Source: Paraburkholderia sp. BL10I2N1 (GTDB lineage Bacteria; Pseudomonadota; Gammaproteobacteria; Burkholderiales; Burkholderiaceae). From it: 64,000 nt of DNA. The stretch is from NCBI RefSeq assembly GCF_004361815.1, contig NZ_SNWA01000001.1:2542001-2606000 (forward strand), read 5' to 3'. The first letter of the stretch is position 1, and every line of letters begins with the position of its first letter. This document shows, in pieces, positions 40,132 to 49,155 of the stretch. The notes below the pieces were generated by a model. It searched no databases. It worked only from the letters and a program-made list of their open reading frames with translations, and had not been told where the DNA came from. Position numbers and translations under genes: made by a program.

Positions 40132-42514
40132 TCAGTCCGCCACGTTAGAGCAAATATTATTCAAAATAAGATCAAAGACTGGCATAACCTTAGATTCCGA
40201 GATTGCTTTTCCGCCATACGCCAGGCTCGGGCCATCATGGTGATATGCGTATGTCATCACGAAAACATTTCTACCGGTAGCCCCACCAGCGGTTGCAAGT
40301 CGCTTATTTTCCAGATAATGCCTCACCATCGCGTCAGCACCTTGTTCTGCATCGAAACGCTGACTATTTGTGTTGATCCCGTATGAGGCTGCTGTTTGGT
40401 CGACGAACTGCCCCAGCCCTGAAGCGGACGTTGTGCCTGCGGCAGCATCGGGATTAAAGCCAGATTCGTGACGAGTCATTGCCAGAACCATCGCAATATC
40501 TTCCCTGTTCAGGTGATATTGACGACCTTTCTGAACTAAAAAATCTATGACTTTGGTTTGCGCGCCTTTCGATGCGTCACCACCCCTTCGACTATTACCG
40601 GCAATTCGGCCCGGTGAGGTGTCAATCGGAAGTCGATAATGACTCCAACTCACGATTTGACTATCTTTATATGCTGGCGCTGGGTGAGGCACCCAAATCG
40701 AGTCATAATTGATGCAATTACACGATTGTGCATTAATAAAATTCCCCACCAGCCCGATCGGATGGATATGGAACACATCGGGACTGGACGGGAAGGGCTG
40801 GCTGACCTTGCCCTGTACCTCATCCCACCAGGCAAGCTTGCTGATGCGTTCAATTTCGGCGGCGTGATACGGCGACGGCTCGCTACGCGTCACCAGTTGG
40901 GCGAACAGTTCCCGATAGCTTTCCTCACTGGCCCATTCGCTGCGATGCCGTGGAATCAGGCGCGACGCGCGAAAACGCAGCCACCTGTTCGCCCCGTGCG
41001 ACAGGAGTTCGTCGGCGGCTTCCTTTTCGTTACGCGCGGGTGACATGGCACGGTAGACACCCGTCGCCAGCGGCTTGAGTTTGCCCACGTCGGACAGATC
41101 GGGCTTGCCTGCGTCCAGGACATAGTCGAGCCAGGCATCCGCCGAGCCAAACAGCGTCGGATTGTTCGCATCGGAATCCGTGAACATCTCGAAATCGCTC
41201 CAGTGGCCTGGGGATTCGCGCGTCACCCGGCCAGCAGGGGTCTGCCGGTTGCGCACCCAGCCCGTGATATCCGCGTAGCGGCTGTCCGCGCTGGTGATTT
41301 TCCACCAGGGTTCGCCCTTGCCGTGGTTGAAGGGATCGTCATCGACGGAGCCCTTGCAGTCAGCGGGCAGCGCGTCCAGTACGCACTGGCTGTAGACCTG
41401 CACAATAGCCGTGCGGGGCGCATTGGCCCCCTCCTGCCTGACCGATGGACCGGCGTACAGTTTCACGCTCCGGTCGATACGCAGGATAGGCCGCTCATTG
41501 TGATAGTCCGCTTCTGCTGCCGCCCGGCTGGCTTCGATGTAGGCTGGCAGCGTGCCATCGCAGAACACCTCGATATGCACTATCCGGTTTGGCTGCGCGG
41601 GGTCCGCCGTGTGCCAGTATGGCCCCAGGTACCCAATCAGGTCGCCCGCACCGACCTTTACCGGATGGGGTGGAATCACCACGCGGTCAAACGCTGAATC
41701 GGGCATGACCTCGCGCACCACGGGGTCGCCGGGCTCGCTGCCCATGAAAATCCAGCCGCCAACGGCCTCATACGGCCCGACAAACCGGCCGTCCTGCGGG
41801 GGGTATGGAGACGGACCCTCGACGGCGCTGACCTGCCCCCAGTCACCGTCGCGGCGCCCGATCGTGGCCCGCGCACCGTGCGGCAGGGTGCACCGAATGG
41901 TCCCGTGCTGCTTTGATGCGCGCACCCTCAGCCCTGCGCGGTCCGGCGCGGATGGTTGCCCCTGGCTGGCGGGGTGGGGGCGGTCCTGGGCGTAGGACGT
42001 TACCTCGACCTGCGTACTCCAGTAGCCGGGGCGCGGCTGGGACGGCTCGCACTCGTAATCCGCGAAGCCCTGAAGGTGCATGTAGAGGCTGAAGAAAGAC
42101 AGCCGGTTTCCGGCGGGATATTCGAGCGTATGGCGCACCAGTGCAAAGCTGGTGCTGTACGGCACGTTCAGTTCCGGCTGTCCGCCGCTTGCCGGAATCC
42201 TGCTCGTGGGGCTGATACGATCAAGCCGGTAGGCAATGACCTCGCCATCGGCCAGGCAGCGCACGCCGTATTTCAGGTCCAGCATCGGACCAGCGCCTTC
42301 CGCTGACACATGAATGCCGCCATGCCACAGGCCGGACGGACTCGCGGCAAAGTTTCCGCCCGGCTCGTTCATCAGCCAGGCATGAAACAGGTGTTCATCG
42401 ATGATGGTCTTGCCCCTTCGCGTCGCGAAACGGAAAGGCGAACCGCAATGGTTTCGGCGTTGTACTGGTCGGCTGCGGTGTCCGCGGGTTATTCGAGGCG
42501 GGGCTGCTCGTCAT
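40132..42514 (-). pseudogene. Polymorphic toxin with C-terminal lytic transglycosylase, N-terminal frameshift
   Basis: Relative to copy 2, translation should begin at 42514, but an extra base in a C/G run near 42407 shifts the frame after about codon 35. An uninterrupted 746-residue frame remains from ATG 42372. The order is: M23-like fold with HGGIHV and YMHLQ and HIEVF (catalytic set degenerate), an embedded SH3-like segment, a second SH3-like segment (KLYAGPSVRQ), a helical region, then from 40737 a unique 201-residue tail. The tail holds a lysozyme-like transglycosylase domain with Glu in TRHESGFNPDAAAG and SGLGQF. It should cut glycan strands in the target periplasm. Candidate immunity follows at 40123. 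Internal initiation could still give a product; a sequencing error is possible. Confidence 0.75.
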
Positions 42515-42732
42515 GGATTCGGTGCGCTCCTGGGTGAATAGGGACGCACCACGCTATGACGACCAGACGATCAGCGTCAATTGGCCAATGTCTGAATTTG
42601 TGCAAGCAATTGTCAATGATTGGCTCGCTCACGGTGGCGCTCCTGGCGGCGAACTCAGTCGTGCTCTACTGTCATGCCTGTATCGGGTCGATTTCCGTCA
42701 GCAGTGCGCCGACGTTCTTCGTCGCGTCCTGT

Positions 42733-42823
42733 CGCAGCCTGTCGATCCAACGCCCCCACACGTAAAAGACCCGAGCGTTTACCCTCATTAGAACGCCAAT
42801 GCGTACAGTTGTATTATCTGCGC
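42733..42823 (+). other. Junction between toxin locus 1 and the TetR gene
   Basis: At 42732 similarity to toxin locus 2 ends abruptly. The minus-strand frame entering the repeat reads VFYVWGRWIDRLR fused to the shared tail QDATKNVGALLTEIDPIQA, so the upstream gene of the toxin was cut here. The bases before the TetR ATG at 42824 contain no strong Shine-Dalgarno. Confidence 0.45.
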
Positions 42824-43417
42824 ATGGCGAAACCATCCCTGCGCGAGGATCTTCTCGAAGCCGGCCAGAAAGTACTCTGGGAGCAGGGCTATACGGCGGC
42901 CGGCGTGCGCGACATCGTCGCGGAAGCCGGGGCGCGACCGGGGTCTTTCACCAATCATTTTGCGTCGAAGGAAGACTTCGCCGGCGAGGTCGTCGTCCGT
43001 TACTTCGACTATGTGTCGGGCCTCGTCGAAGCGGCGCTGGCCGATGATGGCCTCACGCCTACGCAACGGCTGCGCCGCTATCTGGACGCGATCACCGCGA
43101 AGCTCGAAGAGGGTGAGTGGTCGCGCGGTTGCCTGATCGGCAATTTCAGTCTCGAGACCACCCCGCACAGTGAACAGTTGCGTGAGCAACTGTCCGCGAT
43201 TTTTGTACGCTGGCGTGCGCCTTTCGCCGAATGTATCGCGCAGGGCCAGGAAAGCGGCGAGATCGCCAGCACATTCAGCGCCGATGACCTCGCCGATTTC
43301 CTGCTCGCCGGATGGCAGGGGGCCATGCTGCGCATGAAAGTCGATCGAAGCCCGGCGCCGCTCGAACGCTTCAAGACCATCATATTCGCTACCGTCTTTG
43401 GGGGAAGTCCGTCATGA
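42824..43417 (+). CDS. TetR-family transcriptional regulator
   Basis: A 197-residue regulator. The HTH is GYTAAGVRDIVAEAGARPGSFTNHF (residues about 24-48; shown in part), with FASKEDFAGEVV completing the DNA-binding domain. The C-terminal part is the ligand-binding TetR_C type (ADDLADFLLAGWQGAMLRMKV). Its stop overlaps the dehalogenase-like gene as ATGA, so it probably controls that gene and itself in response to a small molecule. The longer frame from 42620 runs through the toxin-locus repeat and is rejected. Confidence 0.88.
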   Translation: MAKPSLREDLLEAGQKVLWEQGYTAAGVRDIVAEAGARPGSFTNHFASKEDFAGEVVVRYFDYVSGLVEAALADDGLTPTQRLRRYLDAITAKLEEGEWSRGCLIGNFSLETTPHSEQLREQLSAIFVRWRAPFAECIAQGQESGEIASTFSADDLADFLLAGWQGAMLRMKVDRSPAPLERFKTIIFATVFGGSPS

Positions 43418-44343
43418 ACGCAGCAAGCCCGTCGTCGACAGCATTCACACGCCATCACGTCGACGTTCTGGAGTCGACGATGTCCTGGATCGAAGCGGGC
43501 CAGGATGGTTCCGTTGTGCTCTTTCTTCACGGCAATCCAACGTCATCCTTTATCTGGCGCAACATCATTCCGCGGGTGGCGCCTGTCGCACGTTGCATCG
43601 CGCCGGATCTGATCGGCTTCGGCCAGTCGGGCAAGCCGGAAATCGCGTATCGCTTCGTCGATCATGTGCGCTATCTGGATGCGTTCATCGATGCGCTCGG
43701 TCTGAAAGAGGTGGTGATCGTCGCGCAGGACTGGGGCACGGCGCTGGCGTTTCACTTCGCCGCGCGGTTTCCCCAGCGGGTCGTCGGGCTTGCGTTCATG
43801 GAGTTCATCCAGCTGTTCCCGGGTTGGGACAAATTTCATCAGCGTGCACTCGCGCGCGAACTGTTCAAGGTGTTTCGCACGCCGGGCCAAGGCGAAAAGC
43901 TGATCCTCGAAGACAACGTTTTCATCGAGCGTGTATTGCTGGGTTCGGTGTTGAGGGACATGAGCGACGCGGAAAGGGACGCGTACCGCGCGCCGTTCCC
44001 GACACCCGAGGCGCGCAGGCCCATCCTGCAGCTACCGAGGGAACTGCCGATCGCGGGTGAGCCCGCCGATGTGCACGCCCTGATGGAAGAGGCGCACTGC
44101 GCGCTGCGTGCATCGACGTATCCGAAGCTGCTGTTTTACGCCGAGCCGGGCGCGATCGTATCGCCGGAGGCCGCGCAGGCGCTCGCCGCGCAACTGGTCA
44201 ACTGTCGCCTCGTCGAACTCGGGGCGGGCGCACACTATCTGCAGGAAGATCATCCTGAACTGATCGGCGATGCCGTGCGCGCGTGGGTGTCGACCGAATG
44301 TGTGGGCGGCGCGGCGATTCTCGACGAAACCGGTGCGGCCTGA
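43414..44343 (+). CDS. Haloalkane dehalogenase-like alpha/beta hydrolase
   Basis: A 309-residue alpha/beta hydrolase matching the DhaA/LinB type (HLD-II) almost position for position. The oxyanion/halide Asn is N41 in HGNPTSSFIW, the nucleophile D106 and halide-binding W107 in VAQDWGTALA, the acid E130 in AFMEFIQ, and the base H274 in GAGAHYLQEDHPE. In that family the enzyme hydrolyses carbon-halogen bonds to alcohol plus halide. All catalytic positions are intact. Cytoplasmic, no signal peptide. It is translationally coupled to the TetR gene, pointing to induction by its substrate. True substrate unknown; some relatives act on non-halogenated esters or epoxides. Confidence 0.85.
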   Translation: MNAASPSSTAFTRHHVDVLESTMSWIEAGQDGSVVLFLHGNPTSSFIWRNIIPRVAPVARCIAPDLIGFGQSGKPEIAYRFVDHVRYLDAFIDALGLKEVVIVAQDWGTALAFHFAARFPQRVVGLAFMEFIQLFPGWDKFHQRALARELFKVFRTPGQGEKLILEDNVFIERVLLGSVLRDMSDAERDAYRAPFPTPEARRPILQLPRELPIAGEPADVHALMEEAHCALRASTYPKLLFYAEPGAIVSPEAAQALAAQLVNCRLVELGAGAHYLQEDHPELIGDAVRAWVSTECVGGAAILDETGAA

Positions 44344-44474
44344 CACGAAGATCACGCGAACGGCACCGGCATCCGGTCTCCTGTGCGGCTCGCCGGATGG
44401 CGGCCGTCGATCGGACCGCGAATCCCTGCCCGGCAACGTGCCGGGCGCATGTCCTGACGTAACACAGCGATGCT

Positions 44475-44714
44475 TCAGTGCTGGACCGGGTCGGCCTGCC
44501 GTTCTTCCGACATTGAGAGATTGAAGCCTGCGCGCCACAACACCGCAGCAGCACGCATGAGCGTACTGCGGTCGCGGGCACTCAGCTCGCGTTGCTGGCG
44601 CACCATATACTCAGCGAGCGCGACTATCGTGCTGTCGAGCGTCAGGTCGTTGCCTTCGTGAAGCGCGACGCTCCGGATCTCCCACACGATCGACTCGAGT
44701 CTGTGCTGCGCCAT
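44475..44714 (-). CDS. Small conserved-looking hypothetical protein
   Basis: A 79-residue, helical, soluble protein starting after GGGGGAAGAG at good spacing. The sequence (MAQHRLESIVWEIRSVALHEGN then a second helical half) has no recognised motif. It is a single gene, convergent with the dehalogenase. Coding is supported by the ribosome-binding site and composition. Confidence 0.55.
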   Translation of the reverse strand: MAQHRLESIVWEIRSVALHEGNDLTLDSTIVALAEYMVRQQRELSARDRSTLMRAAAVLWRAGFNLSMSEERQADPVQH

Positions 44715-44972
44715 CTCTTCCCCCGATGCATGTCATTGTGTCGTAACTGTAGTGACAATGTAAGGTTGGCAACGTGCGGACGGACACACTTCGTCATAGG
44801 TCGGCATGACGGTGAATGAATCAGGGAAAAGGTGGGTGAACCTCGCGAACCAGGTACTCAGGTTCAATGGACGAGACATTTCCGGGCAGCTGCATCCGCT
44901 ACCGCCCGCCGTGAGGGGAGAGTGGACGGTATGCGCGCGGGCGGCGAAATCCACGCCGCCCGCGCGTGCACC

Positions 44973-45146
44973 TCAATGCCTGTGGCGCATCCAGTCGAGC
45001 ATATGGTGTTCGGCAATCCAGTGATGCACCATGCCTTCTCCGCCATGCTCGCGCCGATAGCTCCTCGACTCGAAAACGGACAACGCGATGAGCACCAGCA
45101 AGCCGATTCCAAGACCGATGAAGCCCGCGATTGATTCAGCGTCCAT
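44973..45146 (-). CDS. Small His-rich membrane protein
   Basis: A 57-residue protein. The start at 45146 is fixed by AAAGGAGG seven bases upstream. One membrane helix (residues about 6-26, GFIGLGIGLLVLIALSVF) is followed by a charged tail with seven His in its last 20 residues (MVHHWIAEHHMLDWMRHRH). The tail could bind metal or haem; this is inference. Family not recognised. The 258 bases before 44973 hold no other gene. Confidence 0.6.
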   Translation of the reverse strand: MDAESIAGFIGLGIGLLVLIALSVFESRSYRREHGGEGMVHHWIAEHHMLDWMRHRH

Positions 45147-45350
45147 GGCAGCCTCCTTTGCGATTGCGGCCATGCGTACATGGTAGACCAGTCATCGCAC
45201 ACCGGGGAAGGGGGTGTGCGACGTGCGCCTTCCGTCAGGGAAAACGCTTTGCAGGTAGACTCTGGGCGCGTCTTGCCGCAAGGCTCGCCACGCACCCTGC
45301 CGCACCGCGAATGGCGGGCGGCGCTGTTCTATCTCCCTGTTCGAGCGTTT

Positions 45351-45521
45351 ATGAATCGCATCATCCTGATTGCCTTGCTGCTATCAGCCCTGACGGGCTG
45401 TGTGAACGACCCCAATGCCCAGCACCACGGCACACCGCCGAAGGATCCGCAGGACTACCACGGCGTGCCGACCGATGATCGCCCGCCGTCCATGCTGAAT
45501 ACGCCAGACGCGCCGAAGTAA
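45351..45521 (+). CDS. Small lipoprotein
   Basis: A 56-residue protein with signal peptide MNRIILIALLLSALTG and lipobox LTGC, then a short Pro/Asp/His-rich tail (PPKDPQDYHGVPTDDRPPS). It should be lipidated and membrane-anchored facing the periplasm. Function unknown. The frame is open upstream to 45180, but the lipobox fixes the start. Confidence 0.6.
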   Translation: MNRIILIALLLSALTGCVNDPNAQHHGTPPKDPQDYHGVPTDDRPPSMLNTPDAPK

Positions 45522-45571
45522 CCGTCGCAGGGCCCTGGCTCCGGCACGCCGGGCGCCACCCGGGCGTTTCG

Positions 45572-46918
45572 TCAGACGTTCGCCGGTGCCACGCTGGCCG
45601 CTGCGCGCGGCAGATACCACAGCAATGTCGCGCCGCGCGCAGCCATGAAGACGAGCAGGGCGCCCCATAGCCCATGATTGCCGTACGGCGTCATCAGGGC
45701 CCACGACGCGGTGACGAACACCGTCAGCGACACGGCCATCGCTTTCATCAGTTCATGCGTGCGAGTCGCGCCGATGAAGACGCCATCGAGCAGAAAGCCC
45801 CACACTGAAATGACTGGCGACAATGCCGCCCATGGCAGATAGGTCTCGGCTGCGGCGCGCACGGCGGCCTGGTCGGTCAGCCGTTCGACGATCCACGATC
45901 CCGCAGTCCAGTACACGGCGGCGAATCCCAGCGCGCCGACGGCAGACCAGAACAGGGTCACCTTGACGGCCTGGCGGAATGCGTCGCGGTCGCGTGCGCC
46001 GATTGCGGCGCCCACGAGTGATTCGGCAGCATGTGCGAAACCGTCGAGTCCGTACGCCATGAAGGTCTGGAAATTGAGGAGCAGCGCATTGGCCGCGAGC
46101 GTCGCATCGCCCTGGCGCGCGCCCAGATGGGCGAACCAGCCGAATGCGCCGAGCAGGCACAACGTGCGCACGAAAATGTCGCGGTTGATCGCCACCAGTC
46201 GCCGGAGCGCCTCGCGATCGACCAGCGAGGCGCGGTCAAGGGCGCCGAGACCGCGCGGCCTCAACTGCCAGAGAATCGCTGCGCCGAGCACGAAGCCGAG
46301 CGCGTCGGCAGTCGCGGTTGCGGCGCCGATACCCGCGATGCCCCAGTCGAACACATACACGTAAATCAGCACGGCGCCGATGTTCACCACGTTGATGAAC
46401 ACCTGCGTCGCGAGTGCAAGGCGCACGCGCTGGGTGCCGAGCAGCCAGCCGAGCACGACATAGTTCGCCAGCGCGAGCGGCGCGGCCCAGATGCGCCCAT
46501 GCGAATACGCGCGCGCATGCTGCTGGACCGCCTCACTGCCACCGATGGCACGCAGCGCGTAGTCGATCAGCGGCGTCTGCAGCAACAACACGGCCGCGCC
46601 GATCGCGAAGGCGAGCAGCAGCGCGCGCACGACGTTCATTCGCAGGCCGGCGGGATCGTTGGCGCCGAAAGCCTGTGCGACCAGCCCGGTCGTCCCCATG
46701 CGGAGAAAGCCGAAACCCCAGAAGACGAAGCTGAAGAAGAGCCCACCCAGCGCGACGCCGCCCAGATAGGATGCGTTGTCGAGATGGCCGGCGACCGCCG
46801 TGTCGACGGCGCCGAGAATCGGCTGCGTCAGATTGGCGATGACGATCGGAAAGGCAAGCGTCAGGACCCGCCGATGCCAGCGCGTCGGCACCGTCGCGCC
46901 GGGCGCAGTCCCGCTCAA
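45572..46918 (-). CDS. MATE-family multidrug/toxic-compound exporter
   Basis: A 448-residue inner-membrane protein with twelve hydrophobic segments arranged as two similar halves (AFPIVIANLTQPILGAVDTA and YGLDGFAHAAESLVGAAIGA begin the halves). This matches DinF-like MATE antiporters, which export cationic compounds using sodium or proton gradients. The stop of the DUF2288 gene overlaps its start, so the two are cotranscribed. Substrate unknown. Confidence 0.88.
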   Translation of the reverse strand: MSGTAPGATVPTRWHRRVLTLAFPIVIANLTQPILGAVDTAVAGHLDNASYLGGVALGGLFFSFVFWGFGFLRMGTTGLVAQAFGANDPAGLRMNVVRALLLAFAIGAAVLLLQTPLIDYALRAIGGSEAVQQHARAYSHGRIWAAPLALANYVVLGWLLGTQRVRLALATQVFINVVNIGAVLIYVYVFDWGIAGIGAATATADALGFVLGAAILWQLRPRGLGALDRASLVDREALRRLVAINRDIFVRTLCLLGAFGWFAHLGARQGDATLAANALLLNFQTFMAYGLDGFAHAAESLVGAAIGARDRDAFRQAVKVTLFWSAVGALGFAAVYWTAGSWIVERLTDQAAVRAAAETYLPWAALSPVISVWGFLLDGVFIGATRTHELMKAMAVSLTVFVTASWALMTPYGNHGLWGALLVFMAARGATLLWYLPRAAASVAPANV

Positions 46919-47223
46919 CCGCGTTCCTGCACGCAGACCCAGGGTGACACCACGACGGCCCAGAGGTCCGGGTCGCGGACGGCGAAATCAGTTGCGGTCT
47001 CAGCCTGCACGCGCTCGACGAGACCTGCCGACAGCCATTGGGTGACCTGCGTGGTGTCGTCGCTGGCGATCGCTTCCGCGACGCTCACGAGGTCGAGGTC
47101 GCGTGCGACACGCAACAGCACGCCACGTGCAAAGAATCGTTCGAGTTCGGGCCAGCCGATCTTCGCGGTCTCCGCGAGGAGCTTGACATAGAGTGGGCTG
47201 GGCGAGGCGTCAGGGGAGGTCAT
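46915..47223 (-). CDS. DUF2288 domain protein
   Basis: A 102-residue protein with the family pattern LLAETAKIGWPELERFFARG, then DLDLVSVAEAIASDD and DPDLWAVVVSPWVCVQ. Function unknown. It is upstream of and overlaps the MATE gene by 4 bases (ATGA). Confidence 0.75.
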   Translation of the reverse strand: MTSPDASPSPLYVKLLAETAKIGWPELERFFARGVLLRVARDLDLVSVAEAIASDDTTQVTQWLSAGLVERVQAETATDFAVRDPDLWAVVVSPWVCVQERG

Positions 47224-47757
47224 GGGGAATAAAGGGAACAGGACTGGCGGGCGTTACTATAAACCATCGCCGGGCGACAGCCCACGCGATATCGGCTTCG
47301 GGAATGTTACATCTGCCGAATTAAGGTCTGCCTATTATCGACCGATTTAGGCATTCCTGATGCCGCCGCGTATTTAATATGACTAAAGCAACTCGCCCGC
47401 CAATGGTTGCCAGACACGCCGGATTTAACAATTAATGCAACGGAATCGTGCGTTTGCGCACCAAGTTTTAAACGGCCGATTATCGCAAAAAAACCGCGTT
47501 GCGCTTCGCACCAATGCCTGCGCCAGGTACGTTCGATGACTTGACCCGACGGGCTGAAACGTATGGCTGGCGCGGCCTTCGCAAAGGGGTGCGAATCACA
47601 TGGGGGGCGATCGGCGCCGCCGCGTCGCAGCATTCTGCTTCTTTCGCTTTGCTAACTGGATGGTCAGCGTGACGCATTATGGGTACTCAGTGCGCCGAGT
47701 AACACTATTTGCACAATTAATCGATTGCGTGGGTATAGGCGCGTTGCTAGATTTCGT
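47224..47757. other. A+T-richer gap without recognised gene
   Basis: About 530 bases with lower G+C than the neighbours. Short open frames exist on both strands, but none has both a ribosome-binding site and protein-like composition. It may hold the promoters of the DUF2288 gene and of a small RNA candidate at 47758-47835. Confidence 0.4.
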
Positions 47758-47835
47758 TTCGGCGCATGGTGAACCGGTCCTTTGCCGATATGCGCCGAAC
47801 CCCCGTTAGCCCGGCCTCGTGCCGGGCTCTTTTTG
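47758..47835 (+). ncRNA. Candidate small RNA ending in an intrinsic terminator
   Basis: A perfect 10-bp inverted repeat TTCGGCGCAT (47758-47767) and ATGCGCCGAA (47790-47799) with inner pairing CGG/CCG is followed after 8 bases by a terminator hairpin AGCCCGGC (47808-47815)/GCCGGGCT (47821-47828) and CTTTTT. No gene lies upstream on this strand for the terminator to serve. The 5' end is unknown and may lie further upstream. Family not recognised. Confidence 0.4.
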
Positions 47836-47864
47836 CCCTGTGCGCGCGTCGTACCTGTTCGTCG

Positions 47865-48176
47865 TCACTGCTTGCAGCGGATTACCATCGAACGGTTCTT
47901 GACGTTTGCGCCAAGGATGCCGCCTAGAGACCCCCCTGAAGTCCCGCCCTTGTCTACATCCTTCGAGATGATGTCGTAGCCATATGCACCGCATGCCTCG
48001 CCTGCCTGCCTGTAGCACTCGCCCCAGCTTTCGCTGGCATCGCTGCCGCTGCAGTTGATGGCGAAGCCCGTTTCTCCGCTCGGCAGGTAGGTGAGCTTCG
48101 TCGTCGACGAGCAGCCGGCGAGGCCCGCAAGCGTCAAGGCAGCCAGAGCGGCCGCCGCGGCAGATGCGCTTTTCAT
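47865..48176 (-). CDS. Putative lipoprotein
   Basis: A 103-residue protein with signal peptide and lipobox LAGLAGC, then a Cys- and Gly-rich mature domain (AINCSGSDASESWGECYRQAGEAC and GGTSGGSLGGILGAN). The C-S-G-S-D-A-S-x-x-W-x-x-C-Y pattern recurs in small Burkholderia lipoproteins of unknown role. AAGGAAA precedes the ATG. Confidence 0.7.
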   Translation of the reverse strand: MKSASAAAAALAALTLAGLAGCSSTTKLTYLPSGETGFAINCSGSDASESWGECYRQAGEACGAYGYDIISKDVDKGGTSGGSLGGILGANVKNRSMVIRCKQ

Positions 48177-48309
48177 CGCAGATTTCCTTGTTGCGGACCA
48201 GGCTGTTTGCCTGGTCCTGAGTCATATCTCAAATGGATCGCTTCCAGGTGGGCAGGGTTCCCCGCCAGCAACGCCGCTGAGCCTGAGCGACCCGCGAGGC
48301 ACCCCAGGC

Positions 48310-49008
48310 TCAGCGAGGCGGCAGTGCGCGCGATGGATCGATCGAGCGGCCCTGATAGCGCAACTCGAAATGAAGCATCACCCGATCGTTGTCGCTGTCG
48401 CCCATTTCCGCGATTTTCTGTCCCTGCGAAACCTTCTGGCCTTCCTTGACGAAAAGCTCCCGGTTGTGTGCATAGGCCGTCAGATACTCGCTGTCGTGCT
48501 TGATGATCAGCAGGTTTCCGTAGCCGCGCAGTCCGTTGCCGGCATAGACCACCGAGCCCGTCGCCGCAGCCACGACCGGCGTGCCCGGCGCGTTGGCGAT
48601 GTCGATCCCCTTCGAGTTCTTGCCGTCGAAGGTCCGCACGATGTTGCCCGGCGCCGGCCATACCAGTGAAATGGACGACGCCGGCGCTGCTGATGACGAA
48701 GCCGTTTCAGGCGGCGCGCTCCTCGAGCCAGCCGTCGGGCCCGAGCCTGTGCGGGCTTCGGCGCTGCTCGCCGTTGCAGCATTGGCCGGCGGCGCGACAC
48801 GCAGCACCTGACCGACCTCGATCGGATTGCTCAGGTTGTTCCAGCGAGCGATGTTCTGTGCCGATGTGCGATTGCTGCGGGCGATCTTCGACAGCGTGTC
48901 GCCCCGCTCGACGCGATAGAACCCCGGCCCCACCGGGGCCGCCCCACATGCGGCGAGCGCTGCGATCAACGAAACGCAGGCAAGCCGTCTGATTTTTGTT
49001 CCCAACAT
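48310..49008 (-). CDS. NlpD-like LysM/M23 lipoprotein, amidase activator type
   Basis: A 232-residue lipoprotein (lipobox LAAC). A LysM domain (FYRVERGDTLSKIARSNRTS) is followed by a Ser/Ala/Thr linker and a LytM-type M23 domain (GIDIANAPGTPVVAAATGSV, YGNLLIIKH, LTAYAHN, MLHFELRYQG). The zinc-ligand His before GIDI is replaced by Lys-Gly, as in NlpD, so it should be catalytically inactive and instead activate cell-wall amidases at division. The start at 49008 gives a short signal peptide; the longer frame to 49137 is rejected. It is probably not the main nlpD, which in Burkholderia lies near rpoS. Confidence 0.82.
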   Translation of the reverse strand: MLGTKIRRLACVSLIAALAACGAAPVGPGFYRVERGDTLSKIARSNRTSAQNIARWNNLSNPIEVGQVLRVAPPANAATASSAEARTGSGPTAGSRSAPPETASSSAAPASSISLVWPAPGNIVRTFDGKNSKGIDIANAPGTPVVAAATGSVVYAGNGLRGYGNLLIIKHDSEYLTAYAHNRELFVKEGQKVSQGQKIAEMGDSDNDRVMLHFELRYQGRSIDPSRALPPR

Positions 49009-49155
49009 TGAACCTCGCAAACTCCGCCGCGCGCCGGTCACGCGTTCTCGCGATCCTGTTCGGGCGGCAGTGGCAAAACGACTGATTCTAACGTGTCTGA
49101 ATTGCATCATATGAAATGCGGCTGCGTTGCCTGGCAAGACGCGACCGCGCGCGAA

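Larger units (their letters stand above)
39179..42732 (-). repeat. Inverted-repeat arm 1 (toxin locus copy 1)
   Basis: Two blocks match toxin locus 2 in opposite orientation: 40738-42732 (1995 nt, matching 51863-53856) and 39179-39593 (matching 54429-54852). Between them lies 39594-40737, which has no counterpart. The first block appears nearly identical between copies apart from scattered substitutions and a 1-nt insertion near 42407. The two arms enclose about 9.1 kb. Confidence 0.9.

Noticed and set aside
42620..42823. N-terminal extension of the TetR gene
   Set aside because: The extension lies in the inverted repeat and gives Arg/Ser-rich translation; the TetR HTH begins normally from 42824.
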